Assembly (NCBI GenBank): GCA_964527735.1
Contig: CAZGPG010000004.1
Location: forward strand, 124,001-188,000
DNA from: JBEBVQ01 sp964527735
GTDB taxonomy: Bacteria > Bacteroidota > Bacteroidia > Chitinophagales > Chitinophagaceae
Reading direction: 5' to 3'
DNA length: 64,000 nucleotides
Shown here: positions 1-7,512 of the stretch, piece by piece
Layout of the letters: every line of letters starts with the position of its first letter
How positions within the stretch are numbered: position 1 is the first letter of the stretch
Position numbers and translations under genes: made by a program
The notes under the pieces: generated by a model
What the model was told of the DNA's origin: nothing
The model's database searches: none
What the model saw: the letters and a program-made list of their open reading frames with translations, nothing else

Positions 1-129
1 CACACGGGTGTTTCCAAGACACTCTATTGTGGCTTCAAGACAAAAGATCATTGTTTACCGGGAAGATTCAAATACGTACCGGATGAGACAGTAAAACACC
101 GTGCTGCAATTTCTGCCGGTTATACCTTA
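1..129. other. left-edge sequence, no gene assigned
   Basis: All three forward frames stay open for about 28 to 56 codons from the window edge (frame 1 stops at 166-168, frame 2 at 92-94), so openness alone picks none of them. No recognisable motif is present. It could hold the 3' end of a gene lying outside the window, convergent with the Nudix gene, or only intergenic DNA. Confidence 0.3.
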
Positions 130-765
130 TTACATCCCGATCCCTTCAAACACCGCCTCCAGCTCTGACAATATCATTGCTGTAGCGCCCCAGATCACCT
201 GGTTTTCCGCAGGGATATAGGCGGGCGCTTTAAGTATTAAGCCCGGACGGGAGGCTGGCCTGATGCGGGTAATGACCTTATGCTCCGGCAAAAATAACCG
301 GCTAAGCGGTACTTCAATGATCTCATCCACTTCATGTTTATTGATATGATAGACCGGCCTTTGCGCTGCAAACCCGACAAACGGAAATACCTGGAAATTA
401 CTGACCGGGATATACAATTGTGTGAGCGCACCCAGCAGCTGCACATCGGGAGACATAACACCCACTTCTTCCTGCGCTTCCCGCAATGCCGTTGCCCGGA
501 GATCTGCATCCGAAGGCTCCTGCTTGCCACCGGGAAAGCTGATCTGCCCGCTGTGTGCATGCCCATCTTCCGTACGCCGGATAAATAAAAGCGACAACTC
601 GCCTTCATGCGGGTACAGCAGGCTGAGCACTGCACTGGGACGTGCATGCGGCGGCACGGCATCCGGCCCCGGCACCACACGCGCAGCCATCCGTTGTTGG
701 GCGGCAATGCCCGGCAACGACTGCTGTAAGGCTTGTACCAACTGAGGAATGATATGCTGATCCAC
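130..765 (-). CDS. Nudix hydrolase, CoA pyrophosphatase (NudL/UPF0035) type
   Basis: This 211-residue protein has the CoA-pyrophosphatase form of the Nudix fold. A GQISFPGG segment (about 73-80) leads into a Nudix box ending in REAQEEVG (95-102), whose glutamates would bind the catalytic metal. Family members hydrolyse CoA or related diphosphates in the cytoplasm, but the exact substrate cannot be read here. The start is a GTG at 763-765; no ATG lies nearby upstream and the next Met (residue 26) is already close to the conserved region. The gene is divergent from the NtrC-like regulator, and the space between them holds a long AT-rich inverted repeat. Length is normal for the family. Confidence 0.85.
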   Translation of the reverse strand: MDQHIIPQLVQALQQSLPGIAAQQRMAARVVPGPDAVPPHARPSAVLSLLYPHEGELSLLFIRRTEDGHAHSGQISFPGGKQEPSDADLRATALREAQEEVGVMSPDVQLLGALTQLYIPVSNFQVFPFVGFAAQRPVYHINKHEVDEIIEVPLSRLFLPEHKVITRIRPASRPGLILKAPAYIPAENQVIWGATAMILSELEAVFEGIGM

Positions 766-770
766 GCTGT

Positions 771-835
771 TGAATTGAAAATGTAAAATTGAAAGTGGAA
801 AGTTAGTTCATTTTCAATTTTACATTTTCAACTTT
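771..835. repeat. AT-rich inverted repeat between divergent genes
   Basis: A 20-bp perfect stem (775-794 with 812-831) is built from the motif GAAAATGTAAAATTGAAA and its complement, with a loop of about 17 nt. Related TGAAAATTTGAAAAT-like sequence lies upstream of carB (about 10374-10426) and upstream of clpC (57927-57986), so this looks like a dispersed intergenic element. It sits where both divergent promoters would be expected. Confidence 0.7.
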
Positions 836-879
836 CAATTCCCAAATCCCTATATTCGCGACAGATCAGGTACAATGCT

Positions 880-2061
880 ATGTCACAGAAAATTCTTGTA
901 ATAGACGACGAAAGGGCTATCCGTTCAACATTATCTGAGATCCTCGGATTTGAAGGATTTATCGTAGATGAAGCAGCCGACGGTGCGGAAGGTGTAAAAA
1001 AGATCCGCGAAAACAATTACGATTGCATCCTCTGCGATATCAAAATGCCAAAAATGGACGGCATGGATGTGCTGAATATCACTCATGCCGAGAAACCCGA
1101 TATCCCGTTCATCATGATATCAGGGCACGGTAATATAGAAACGGCCGTCGAAGCGGTGAAGAAAGGCGCATTCGACTACATCAGCAAACCGCCGGACCTG
1201 AACCGGCTGTTGATCACGATCCGGAATGCGATGGATAAAAAATCGCTGGTCACGGAAACAAAACAGCTCCGGAAGCGCATTACCAAAAGTACGGAGATGA
1301 TCGGCAGCTCCGCCGGGATACAGCGCATCCATGAAACGATCGGAAAAGTAGCGCCTACAGATGCACGCGTGCTCATTACAGGAGAAAACGGAACCGGAAA
1401 AGAACTGGTAGCACGACGTATCTATGAGCTGAGCAACCGGACTCAGGCTCCCTTTGTAGAAGTAAACTGCGCCGCCATACCATCAGAGCTGATCGAAAGC
1501 GAATTGTTCGGTCATGAAAAAGGCTCCTTCACATCAGCTATCAAACAACGCATCGGCAAATTTGAGCAGGCCAGCGGCGGCACCCTCTTCCTCGATGAGA
1601 TCGGGGACATGAGCCTGGACGCGCAGGCCAAAGTATTACGCGCCTTGCAGGAAGGCCGGATCACCCGCATAGGCGGTGAAAAAGAAATAAAAGTGGATGT
1701 GCGGGTAATCGCAGCAACAAATAAAAACCTGATACAGGAAGTAGAGGAAAAGAAATTCAGACTGGATCTCTACCACCGTCTGAGCGTAATCCTGATCCAT
1801 GTGCCTTCTCTTAATGAAAGGAAAGACGATATACCTGAGCTGATCGAATATTTTCTCACAGAGATCAGTAATGAATACAACCAGCCGGTAAAACAAATAG
1901 ATGCCGATGCCGTGAAAGCCCTGCAACAATACAACTGGACGGGCAATATCCGTGAACTGCGCAATATCGTGGAGCGGCTGATCATTCTCTCCGACAAGAA
2001 AATCACAAAAAAAGACGTGGAGCAACATATCCTGATGGGGAATGCAACGGTTGCAGGGTAA
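880..2061 (+). CDS. NtrC-family response regulator lacking a Fis DNA-binding domain
   Basis: The 393-residue protein has an N-terminal receiver domain (acid pocket D9/D10, phospho-acceptor D53, S81, K103) and a sigma-54-type AAA+ domain (Walker A GENGTGKE about 168-175, Walker B GGTLFLDE 233-240, and the NWTGNIREL segment near 345). Two things are unusual. The loop that contacts sigma-54, normally GAFTGA, reads GSFTSA (215-220). The protein also stops shortly after the AAA+ lid, without the usual C-terminal Fis-type helix-turn-helix. It may therefore act from solution on sigma-54 holoenzyme, or no longer act on sigma-54 at all. No histidine kinase lies beside it. A weak -7-like box (TATATTCG, 851-858) lies upstream. 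Confidence 0.9.
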   Translation: MSQKILVIDDERAIRSTLSEILGFEGFIVDEAADGAEGVKKIRENNYDCILCDIKMPKMDGMDVLNITHAEKPDIPFIMISGHGNIETAVEAVKKGAFDYISKPPDLNRLLITIRNAMDKKSLVTETKQLRKRITKSTEMIGSSAGIQRIHETIGKVAPTDARVLITGENGTGKELVARRIYELSNRTQAPFVEVNCAAIPSELIESELFGHEKGSFTSAIKQRIGKFEQASGGTLFLDEIGDMSLDAQAKVLRALQEGRITRIGGEKEIKVDVRVIAATNKNLIQEVEEKKFRLDLYHRLSVILIHVPSLNERKDDIPELIEYFLTEISNEYNQPVKQIDADAVKALQQYNWTGNIRELRNIVERLIILSDKKITKKDVEQHILMGNATVAG

Positions 2062-2073
2062 GCAGCAGGTGAT

Positions 2074-2187
2074 ACATCCCTCTCTCATCTCCCTTCAAAG
2101 GGAGACGATTGCTTCGTTGTTCCTGTCATACTCACGTCCTGCAACGACGTGGTCGTCCCCCTTCGAAGGGAGATGAGAGGGGGATGT
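2074..2187. repeat. MITE-like inverted-repeat element, copy 1
   Basis: Terminal arms of about 35 bp (2074-2108 and 2153-2187) are inverted repeats matching at about 32 of 35 positions. The left arm begins ACATCCCTCTCTCATCTCCC. The 44-nt centre has no coding potential. A second copy at 3111-3223 has an identical 35-bp left arm and the same orientation. No transposase is present, so this would be a non-autonomous element or a structured intergenic repeat. Confidence 0.75.
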
Positions 2188-2226
2188 GTTAATCTAAATG
2201 TTGTTTGAATAAAATTTAAACAGCCA

Positions 2227-2811
2227 CTAACGATAAAACAACTGCTCCCTGATCGCACCGTCATACTCCTTGTATATCCCCGGTGCAAGTCCTTTTATAG
2301 TTACCTGCCCGATGCTGTACCGGATCAGGCGCAGGGTGGGGAAGCCCACGGCCGCTGTCATATGCCGTACTTGTCGGTTCCTGCCTTCAGTGAGTGTCAG
2401 CTGTATCCATGAAGCCGGGACATTCTTGCGGAAGCGGATCGGGGGATTTCTTTCGGGTACCTCCGGCGCCGGTATCAGTATAGCCTGTGCCGGTTTTGTG
2501 CGGAAACGTTTACCACCTGCATTGATCCATACACCGGTGCGCAACTGTTCCAACGCTTCCGGATGAGGAGCGCCTTCCACCTGTACCAGGTAAGTCCTTT
2601 CGTGCCCGAATGCAGGATTCAGCAGACGGTTCGTTAACGGCTTGTCGTTTGTCAGCAGCAGTAATCCTTCGCTGTCATAATCCAGCCGGCCAACCGGATA
2701 AATATCTTTGGGAAAATCGTGGAAGAAGGATGCAAGGGTTGTTTTTTCTCCTTCGGGAGAAAACTGCGAAAGCACGCGAAAAGGTTTATAAAAAACGAAG
2801 TAGCGCATCAT
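2227..2811 (-). CDS. rluE: pseudouridine synthase, RluE/RluB/RsuA family
   Basis: This 194-residue enzyme would convert a uridine of 23S rRNA to pseudouridine. The catalytic block GRLDYDSEGLLLLTND (41-56) carries the nucleophilic Asp44. The later TEGRNRQVRHM segment is also typical of the family. There is no N-terminal S4 domain, which together with the short length matches RluE rather than RluB or RsuA. The exact target uridine is inferred from the subfamily. The start could be either of two adjacent ATGs (2811 or 2808). The gene stands alone, bracketed by two direct-oriented copies of a MITE-like repeat. Confidence 0.85.
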   Translation of the reverse strand: MMRYFVFYKPFRVLSQFSPEGEKTTLASFFHDFPKDIYPVGRLDYDSEGLLLLTNDKPLTNRLLNPAFGHERTYLVQVEGAPHPEALEQLRTGVWINAGGKRFRTKPAQAILIPAPEVPERNPPIRFRKNVPASWIQLTLTEGRNRQVRHMTAAVGFPTLRLIRYSIGQVTIKGLAPGIYKEYDGAIREQLFYR

Positions 2812-2865
2812 ATAAAAACGGAGTTCTGGAAAGGCGCACCAGACAAGGGTTTCAGAAGAAAATAA

Positions 2866-2900
2866 AAAAGTCCGGAACTTTTTAAGGTCACCGGACTTTT
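2866..2900. terminator. rho-independent terminator-like hairpin
   Basis: A perfect 10-bp stem AAAAGTCCGG (2866-2875) / CCGGACTTTT (2891-2900) with a 15-nt loop, flanked by A-runs on the left and T-runs on the right, could work in either direction. On the minus strand it lies downstream of batB-batC and upstream of rluE. Confidence 0.6.
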
Positions 2901-3110
2901 ATAAGGATGGGTTAGTAAGTACAATCCTGTCACAATATTAAAAAGAATTTCTACTACTAAAAAAAAATCTTTCAACTTTTTTATAAGAATGTTGAAAACC
3001 TGTGAACAATTTTCACGGATCATTGACCGGCAAATCATTAATATGCTGATGAATTTTGCCGCTTGTTTTAAAAATCATTTATAGCATAGCCAGAGATCAT
3101 ACCGGGTATT

Positions 3111-3223
3111 ACATCCCTCTCTCATCTCCCTTCAAAGGGAGACGATTATTTCTTCGTCCATAACAAACTTCCATGTCGGAAAGATGTGATCGTCCCACTT
3201 TGAAGGGGGACAGAGGGGGATGT
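3111..3223. repeat. MITE-like inverted-repeat element, copy 2
   Basis: The left arm (3111-3145) is identical over 35 bp to that of the copy at 2074-2108. The right arm (3190-3223) has diverged more. The two copies point the same way and enclose about 1.0 kb containing rluE. Confidence 0.75.
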
Positions 3224-3279
3224 TGTATGCGTCATCCGGCGTTTCTTTTTCCCGGTATTTCCGAGTTTCAAACAGACCC

Positions 3280-4011
3280 CTACCAGTCCTTTTCAATTTT
3301 TACAGGCGTGCCTTTTTCTTTTTGCTGCTTGTCCTGCAGGTTTTTTTCTTCCTGCTGCAATGCATTCAGTATTTGCTCTGCCTGCTGTTCGGAGAGCTTG
3401 CTGGGCATAGGCTGAGGGCGTTGCTGTTGTTCTTCTTCCTTTTGATCCTGTTGCTGATCCTTTTGCTGGTTCTGCTGTTGATCTTGTTCCTTATCCTGCT
3501 GATCCTGCTTCTGTTGCTGATCATCCTTCTTATCGTCCTGCTGATCCTTGTTGTCATTACTGTTGTCCTGCTGTTGTTGCTTTAACATAGCGCGGGCATA
3601 AGAAAGATTATAGCGGGCTTCTTCGTCACGCGGGTTATTCCGTAAAGTTTGCTTGTATGATTCGATGGCTTCTTCCCACTTCTGCTCATCCATATAGGTA
3701 TTGCCAAGGTTGTACTGAGCAGCAGCGCGTTGCAGGCTGTCTTTTGATTGCCGGACGGTAGCAGTCATTGCCTGCCGGGCAGCGTCTGTCTGCTTTTGCT
3801 TATAATAGGCATTACCGAGATTGAACATACCGGTTACGGAAGTCGGATTTTCTTTAAGCGCCTGCTGATAATAGTTAACCGCCTCTTTATACTTTTGATC
3901 TTCGTACAGCTCATTGCCTTTCCGGATCAGCTTGCGGTCCTGACCATAAGACGCCTGCATCATACCAGCCAGCACAATCGTAAAAACCGTTATGAGCGCT
4001 TTCCTGTTCAT
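3280..4011 (-). CDS. batC: BatC-like tetratricopeptide protein
   Basis: The protein (about 243 residues from the chosen start) has an N-terminal signal peptide (MNRKALITVFTIVLAGMMQ, cleavage near SYG), three or so TPR units (about 25-145), and a very Gln/Asp/Lys-rich low-complexity stretch before a short C-terminal tail. This is the usual layout of BatC, a periplasmic partner in the Bacteroides aerotolerance system. A longer reading frame begins at 4056, but the ATG at 4009-4011 gives a clean signal peptide and overlaps the batB stop as ATGA, so it was preferred. The downstream batD expected in most clusters is absent. The low-complexity stretch produces a spurious Leu-rich frame on the other strand. 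Confidence 0.85.
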   Translation of the reverse strand: MNRKALITVFTIVLAGMMQASYGQDRKLIRKGNELYEDQKYKEAVNYYQQALKENPTSVTGMFNLGNAYYKQKQTDAARQAMTATVRQSKDSLQRAAAQYNLGNTYMDEQKWEEAIESYKQTLRNNPRDEEARYNLSYARAMLKQQQQDNSNDNKDQQDDKKDDQQQKQDQQDKEQDQQQNQQKDQQQDQKEEEQQQRPQPMPSKLSEQQAEQILNALQQEEKNLQDKQQKEKGTPVKIEKDW

Positions 4012-5018
4012 GCCGTTTTCTTTTTTGTTTTCCTGCGGGCGCCGGGCAGTAACCACTCAGCTACCAGCGCAGTAAAAGTAAAACCGAGGAAGTACTGGAA
4101 GTAGCTGGCGTAATCTGTAAATACAACTGCCCCAAGATTCTTCTGCTCCATACCGTCAATTTCATTCACCAGCTTGCCGGCTACATGGTCTGCATTATTC
4201 AGCAGCGTATAGGTGCCTTTCCCGGCAACGGCAATGGTCTGGAGCGCTTCCTCGTTCAGCCGGCTTATCACCGGCGCACCCTGGGCATCCAGCTTTACGC
4301 TGTGTGTCTGTGGATCATAGAGCGTGCTGCCCTGCGGAGAGCCTACACCCACCGTATGTACGATAATGCCTGATGCGGCGGCATCTTTGGTTTTTGCTAC
4401 AGCGTTTTTATCATGGTCTTCCCCGTCGGAAATGACCACCAGCGTCTTGAATTTTTTCTCTTTATGGGAAAACGATTTTATAGAAAGGTCTATTGCCTCG
4501 CCGATAACCGTTCCCTGTGTAGGTATCAACTCGGGGCGCACCGACTGGAGCAGCATCTTCAGCGCATTATAATCTACCGTGAGCGGTACCTGCAGGTAGG
4601 CACGACCGGCAAAGATCACCAGACCCACCCGGTCGTGCTTCATCTTATCGAGCATCCGTGTGATCAGCTGCTTTGAACGCGTCAGCCGGTCGGGCTGGAT
4701 GTCTTTCGCCAGCATACTCCTGCTGACATCCAGCGCAATGACCACATCCACGCCTTTCCGTTCCATCTTTTCCGTCCGCGCTCCCATCTGCAGGTTGGCC
4801 CAGCCAATGACAGCGGCCATAAGCCCCAATGAAAGCAATACAAACCTGAAAGTGTTCCGTCCCGGGATAAAGCCCCGGATCTGCGTTGCTACCAGACGGT
4901 CATCGCCGATCTTCTTCAGACGATTGCGTCGCCAGACGATCATCCAGACAAATAAGAGTATCAGCAACGGTATAATACCGAGTGCCAGCAAATGCGATAT
5001 GTGTTGGAACCTTAACAT
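4008..5018 (-). CDS. batB: VWA-domain membrane protein, BatB-like
   Basis: This 336-residue inner-membrane protein has two N-terminal membrane segments (about 8-30 and 58-76), a von Willebrand A domain with an intact metal-binding DxSxS motif (D97, S99, S101), and a third membrane helix near the C-terminus followed by a basic tail. That architecture is BatA/BatB. The pairing with a TPR protein immediately downstream points to BatB. The ATG at 5016-5018 was preferred to a GTG two codons earlier. Translation is coupled to batC by a 4-bp overlap. moxR, a DUF58 gene, batA and batD, usually in the same operon, are missing here. Confidence 0.85.
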   Translation of the reverse strand: MLRFQHISHLLALGIIPLLILLFVWMIVWRRNRLKKIGDDRLVATQIRGFIPGRNTFRFVLLSLGLMAAVIGWANLQMGARTEKMERKGVDVVIALDVSRSMLAKDIQPDRLTRSKQLITRMLDKMKHDRVGLVIFAGRAYLQVPLTVDYNALKMLLQSVRPELIPTQGTVIGEAIDLSIKSFSHKEKKFKTLVVISDGEDHDKNAVAKTKDAAASGIIVHTVGVGSPQGSTLYDPQTHSVKLDAQGAPVISRLNEEALQTIAVAGKGTYTLLNNADHVAGKLVNEIDGMEQKNLGAVVFTDYASYFQYFLGFTFTALVAEWLLPGARRKTKKKTA

Positions 5019-5113
5019 GTACACGGTTGCGTGAACGCAAATTTAATAGACCTGCCCTTTAATGTATGCATTTTTCTTTTTTTTAACAGGGAATGCGCAA
5101 ATGTGGGGAATAA

Positions 5114-5136
5114 GGGCGAATGCAATTCGCCCCTAC
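5114..5136. repeat. dispersed GGGCGAAT...ATTCGCCC palindrome
   Basis: GGGCGAAT - GCA - ATTCGCCC followed by CTAC. It belongs to a family of near-identical palindromes also seen at 12198-12223, 12253-12272, 30893-30917, 31551-31573, 32869-32898 and 60683-60710. Confidence 0.75.
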
Positions 5137-5184
5137 ATTCATAATTCCTGACTAAATTCTCCATTTTCAACTAAATTCGCGCTT

Positions 5185-7488
5185 ATGCAAGCATATCTGG
5201 ACGGGTTGAATGAACAGCAGAAGGAAGCGGTGCTCCATATCAATGGGCCGCTGATGATTGTGGCCGGAGCCGGCAGCGGCAAGACAAAAGTACTCACTAC
5301 ACGCATCGCACACCTGATGAATCAGGGTGTTGATGCTTTTAATATCCTCGCACTGACCTTTACCAACAAGGCTGCCAGCGAGATGAAGGAAAGGATCGAA
5401 CGTATTTTGGGGTCTTCGGAAGCACGTAATCTTTACATCGGGACTTTCCACTCTGTCTTCGCAAAGATACTGCGCGCAGAAGCCCCCCGGCTTGGATATC
5501 CGAACAACTTCACCATATACGATACAGACGATGCCAAGAGTGTGATCAAAGGCATCGTAAGCGACATGCGGCTGGACGATAAGCACTACAAAGCCGCTTA
5601 TGTATATAACCGCATCTCTGCAGCAAAAAACAGCCTGATCAACGCGGCCCTGTATAAACAAGACCCCCATATACAACAGGAAGATGCACGCAGCAACCGG
5701 CCGCTGATCGGGGATATATTCGAGGCTTATAGCAAACGCTGCTTCCGCAACGGCGCTATGGATTTCGATGACCTCCTGTTTAATATGTACATTCTGCTCA
5801 CGCAGGTGCCCGATGTGCTGGCCAAATACCAGCACCGCTTCAAATACATTCTCATAGACGAATATCAGGATACCAATCTTGCGCAATACCAGATCATCAA
5901 AATGCTGGGGTCGGTGCATGAAAATATTTGTGTGGTAGGGGACGATGCGCAAAGCATCTATTCGTTCCGCGGGGCCACCGTGCAGAACATCCTGCAGTTC
6001 CAGGACGATTACGATGATGTGAAGATTGTGAAGCTGGAGCAAAACTACCGGAGCACGCAATCTATCCTGAATGTAGCCAACCAGGTAATCTCCAACAATA
6101 AGAACCAGATACAGAAATCACTCTGGACAAGTAATGCGGAGGGCGATAAAATAAAGCTGATACGCACGCTCACCGATAACGACGAAGGCCGGTATGTGGC
6201 AGATGCGATCATGGAAATGAAGCTCCGGAACCACTATGGCAACAAAGATTTCGCCATTCTCTACCGGACCAACGCACAGAGCCGTTCTTTTGAAGAAAGC
6301 CTGCGGCGGATGAACATTCCCTATAAATTATACGGCGGCGTATCATTCTACCAGCGGAAAGAGGTAAAGGATTACCTGGCCTACCTTCGTATCGTCGTCA
6401 ACCCGCAGGATGAAGAAAATCTGAAGCGCATCATCAACTATCCCGCCCGCGGGATCGGCAAAACCAGCATTGAGCGGCTTACCGTTGTGGCCAACCAGCA
6501 TGATAAAGGTTTGTGGGATGTACTGGAACATGCAGAAGCCGCCGGCATTAAAGGCGCCGGCGCCGCATCTATCGGCAACTTTGTCATGATGATCAAAAGT
6601 TTCCGCACCATGCTCGAAAAAAGTAACGCCTATGATGTGGCCTTTGCCGTAGGGAAGCACACCGGCCTGGTGCAGGAGCTGTATAACGACAAATCTGTGG
6701 AAGGACTGGCACGGTACGAAAACGTACAGGAACTGCTCAACTCCATAAAAGAATTTACGGAAACACCCGATGAAGAAGGGGAGCTTCGTGATAAAAGTCT
6801 GGGCAGCTACCTCCAGCAGATAACCCTGCTTACAGATGCAGACAACAGCAACGACGAAGACCAGGACGTTGTAAAGCTGATGACCGTACATGCGGCCAAA
6901 GGGCTGGAGTTTCCCTGCGTTTTTAATGTTGGTATGGAGGAAAATCTGTTCCCCAGCGCCATGAGCCTGTACGACCGGGCCAGCCTTGAAGAAGAGCGGA
7001 GGTTGTTTTATGTAGCCATTACACGCGCCAAAGAACGGCTGTGGGTCACTTATGCCAACACCCGTTACCGCTTCGGACAGCTGGTGCAGAATGAACCCAG
7101 CCGGTTTATTGACGAAGTGCCCGAACAACATCTCGACCGCTCCTATACAGGCGGTGCACACAAAGCAACTTCGGGCCATACGGGCGGCAGCTTCGGTAAA
7201 ATGATGGGTAACCCTGCTTCGTTCGAACGCATGCCTTCCCTGAAAAAGCTGGCGGAAAAATTAAAAGAGCCTGCGCCGGTACAGCATAAAACTGCGCCCG
7301 ACTTCAAAGCTGACAATCCTGCGGAAATGGAAGCAGGTATGGAAGTGGAACATATGAAATTCGGATTCGGAAAGATCATCACCCTTGAGGGAGGCCTCAA
7401 TAACCGTATTGCCACCATACAGTTCGGCAACGGGCATGGCCAGAAGAAGATCATGCTGAATTATGCGAAGCTGCGGATTGTGCGGTAG
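5185..7488 (+). CDS. pcrA: UvrD/PcrA-family DNA helicase
   Basis: This 767-residue superfamily 1A 3'-5' helicase shows the expected motifs in order: Walker A GAGSGKT (28-34), TFTNKAA (motif Ia), DEYQDTN (motif II, about 225), GDDAQSIYSFRGA (motif III, about 253), NYRSTQ (motif IV), VKLMTVHAAKGLEFPCV (motif V) and VAITRAKERL (motif VI). Its C-terminal segment (MKFGFGKI...) resembles the tail of PcrA, which contacts RNA polymerase in other bacteria. It acts in nucleotide-excision repair and in clearing replication-transcription conflicts. The stop codon lies inside a palindromic repeat shared with the convergent carB. A possible -7 box TAAATTCG (5171-5178) lies just upstream of the ATG. Confidence 0.93.
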   Translation: MQAYLDGLNEQQKEAVLHINGPLMIVAGAGSGKTKVLTTRIAHLMNQGVDAFNILALTFTNKAASEMKERIERILGSSEARNLYIGTFHSVFAKILRAEAPRLGYPNNFTIYDTDDAKSVIKGIVSDMRLDDKHYKAAYVYNRISAAKNSLINAALYKQDPHIQQEDARSNRPLIGDIFEAYSKRCFRNGAMDFDDLLFNMYILLTQVPDVLAKYQHRFKYILIDEYQDTNLAQYQIIKMLGSVHENICVVGDDAQSIYSFRGATVQNILQFQDDYDDVKIVKLEQNYRSTQSILNVANQVISNNKNQIQKSLWTSNAEGDKIKLIRTLTDNDEGRYVADAIMEMKLRNHYGNKDFAILYRTNAQSRSFEESLRRMNIPYKLYGGVSFYQRKEVKDYLAYLRIVVNPQDEENLKRIINYPARGIGKTSIERLTVVANQHDKGLWDVLEHAEAAGIKGAGAASIGNFVMMIKSFRTMLEKSNAYDVAFAVGKHTGLVQELYNDKSVEGLARYENVQELLNSIKEFTETPDEEGELRDKSLGSYLQQITLLTDADNSNDEDQDVVKLMTVHAAKGLEFPCVFNVGMEENLFPSAMSLYDRASLEEERRLFYVAITRAKERLWVTYANTRYRFGQLVQNEPSRFIDEVPEQHLDRSYTGGAHKATSGHTGGSFGKMMGNPASFERMPSLKKLAEKLKEPAPVQHKTAPDFKADNPAEMEAGMEVEHMKFGFGKIITLEGGLNNRIATIQFGNGHGQKKIMLNYAKLRIVR

Positions 7489-7512
7489 AGACGAGGCATG
7501 CCTCTATTTGCT
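7485..7512. repeat. GTAGAGAC-type palindromic repeat containing two stop codons
   Basis: GTAGAGACGAGGCATGCCTC followed by TATTTGC is an imperfect palindrome of the family best seen at 47676-47703. The TAG of pcrA (7486-7488) and, on the other strand, the TAG of carB (7504-7506) both lie inside it. Convergent transcripts would end in a hairpin here. Confidence 0.6.

Larger units (their letters stand above)
2812..3279. other. 468-bp intergenic region with terminator and MITE-like repeat
   Basis: Between rluE and batC no convincing gene is present; short open frames here lack motifs and overlap repeats. It contains a terminator-like hairpin (2866-2900), an AT-rich stretch (2930-3080), and the second MITE-like copy (3111-3223) close to the 3' end of batC. 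Confidence 0.7.

Noticed and set aside
1..168. 3' end of a plus-strand gene entering from the left edge
   Set aside because: Three frames are open and none shows a motif or a family resemblance; there is not enough sequence to choose.
3220..3585. 121-codon extremely Leu-rich open frame on the plus strand
   Set aside because: It is the complement of the Gln/Asp/Lys low-complexity tract of batC and overlaps the second MITE-like copy; not a membrane protein gene.
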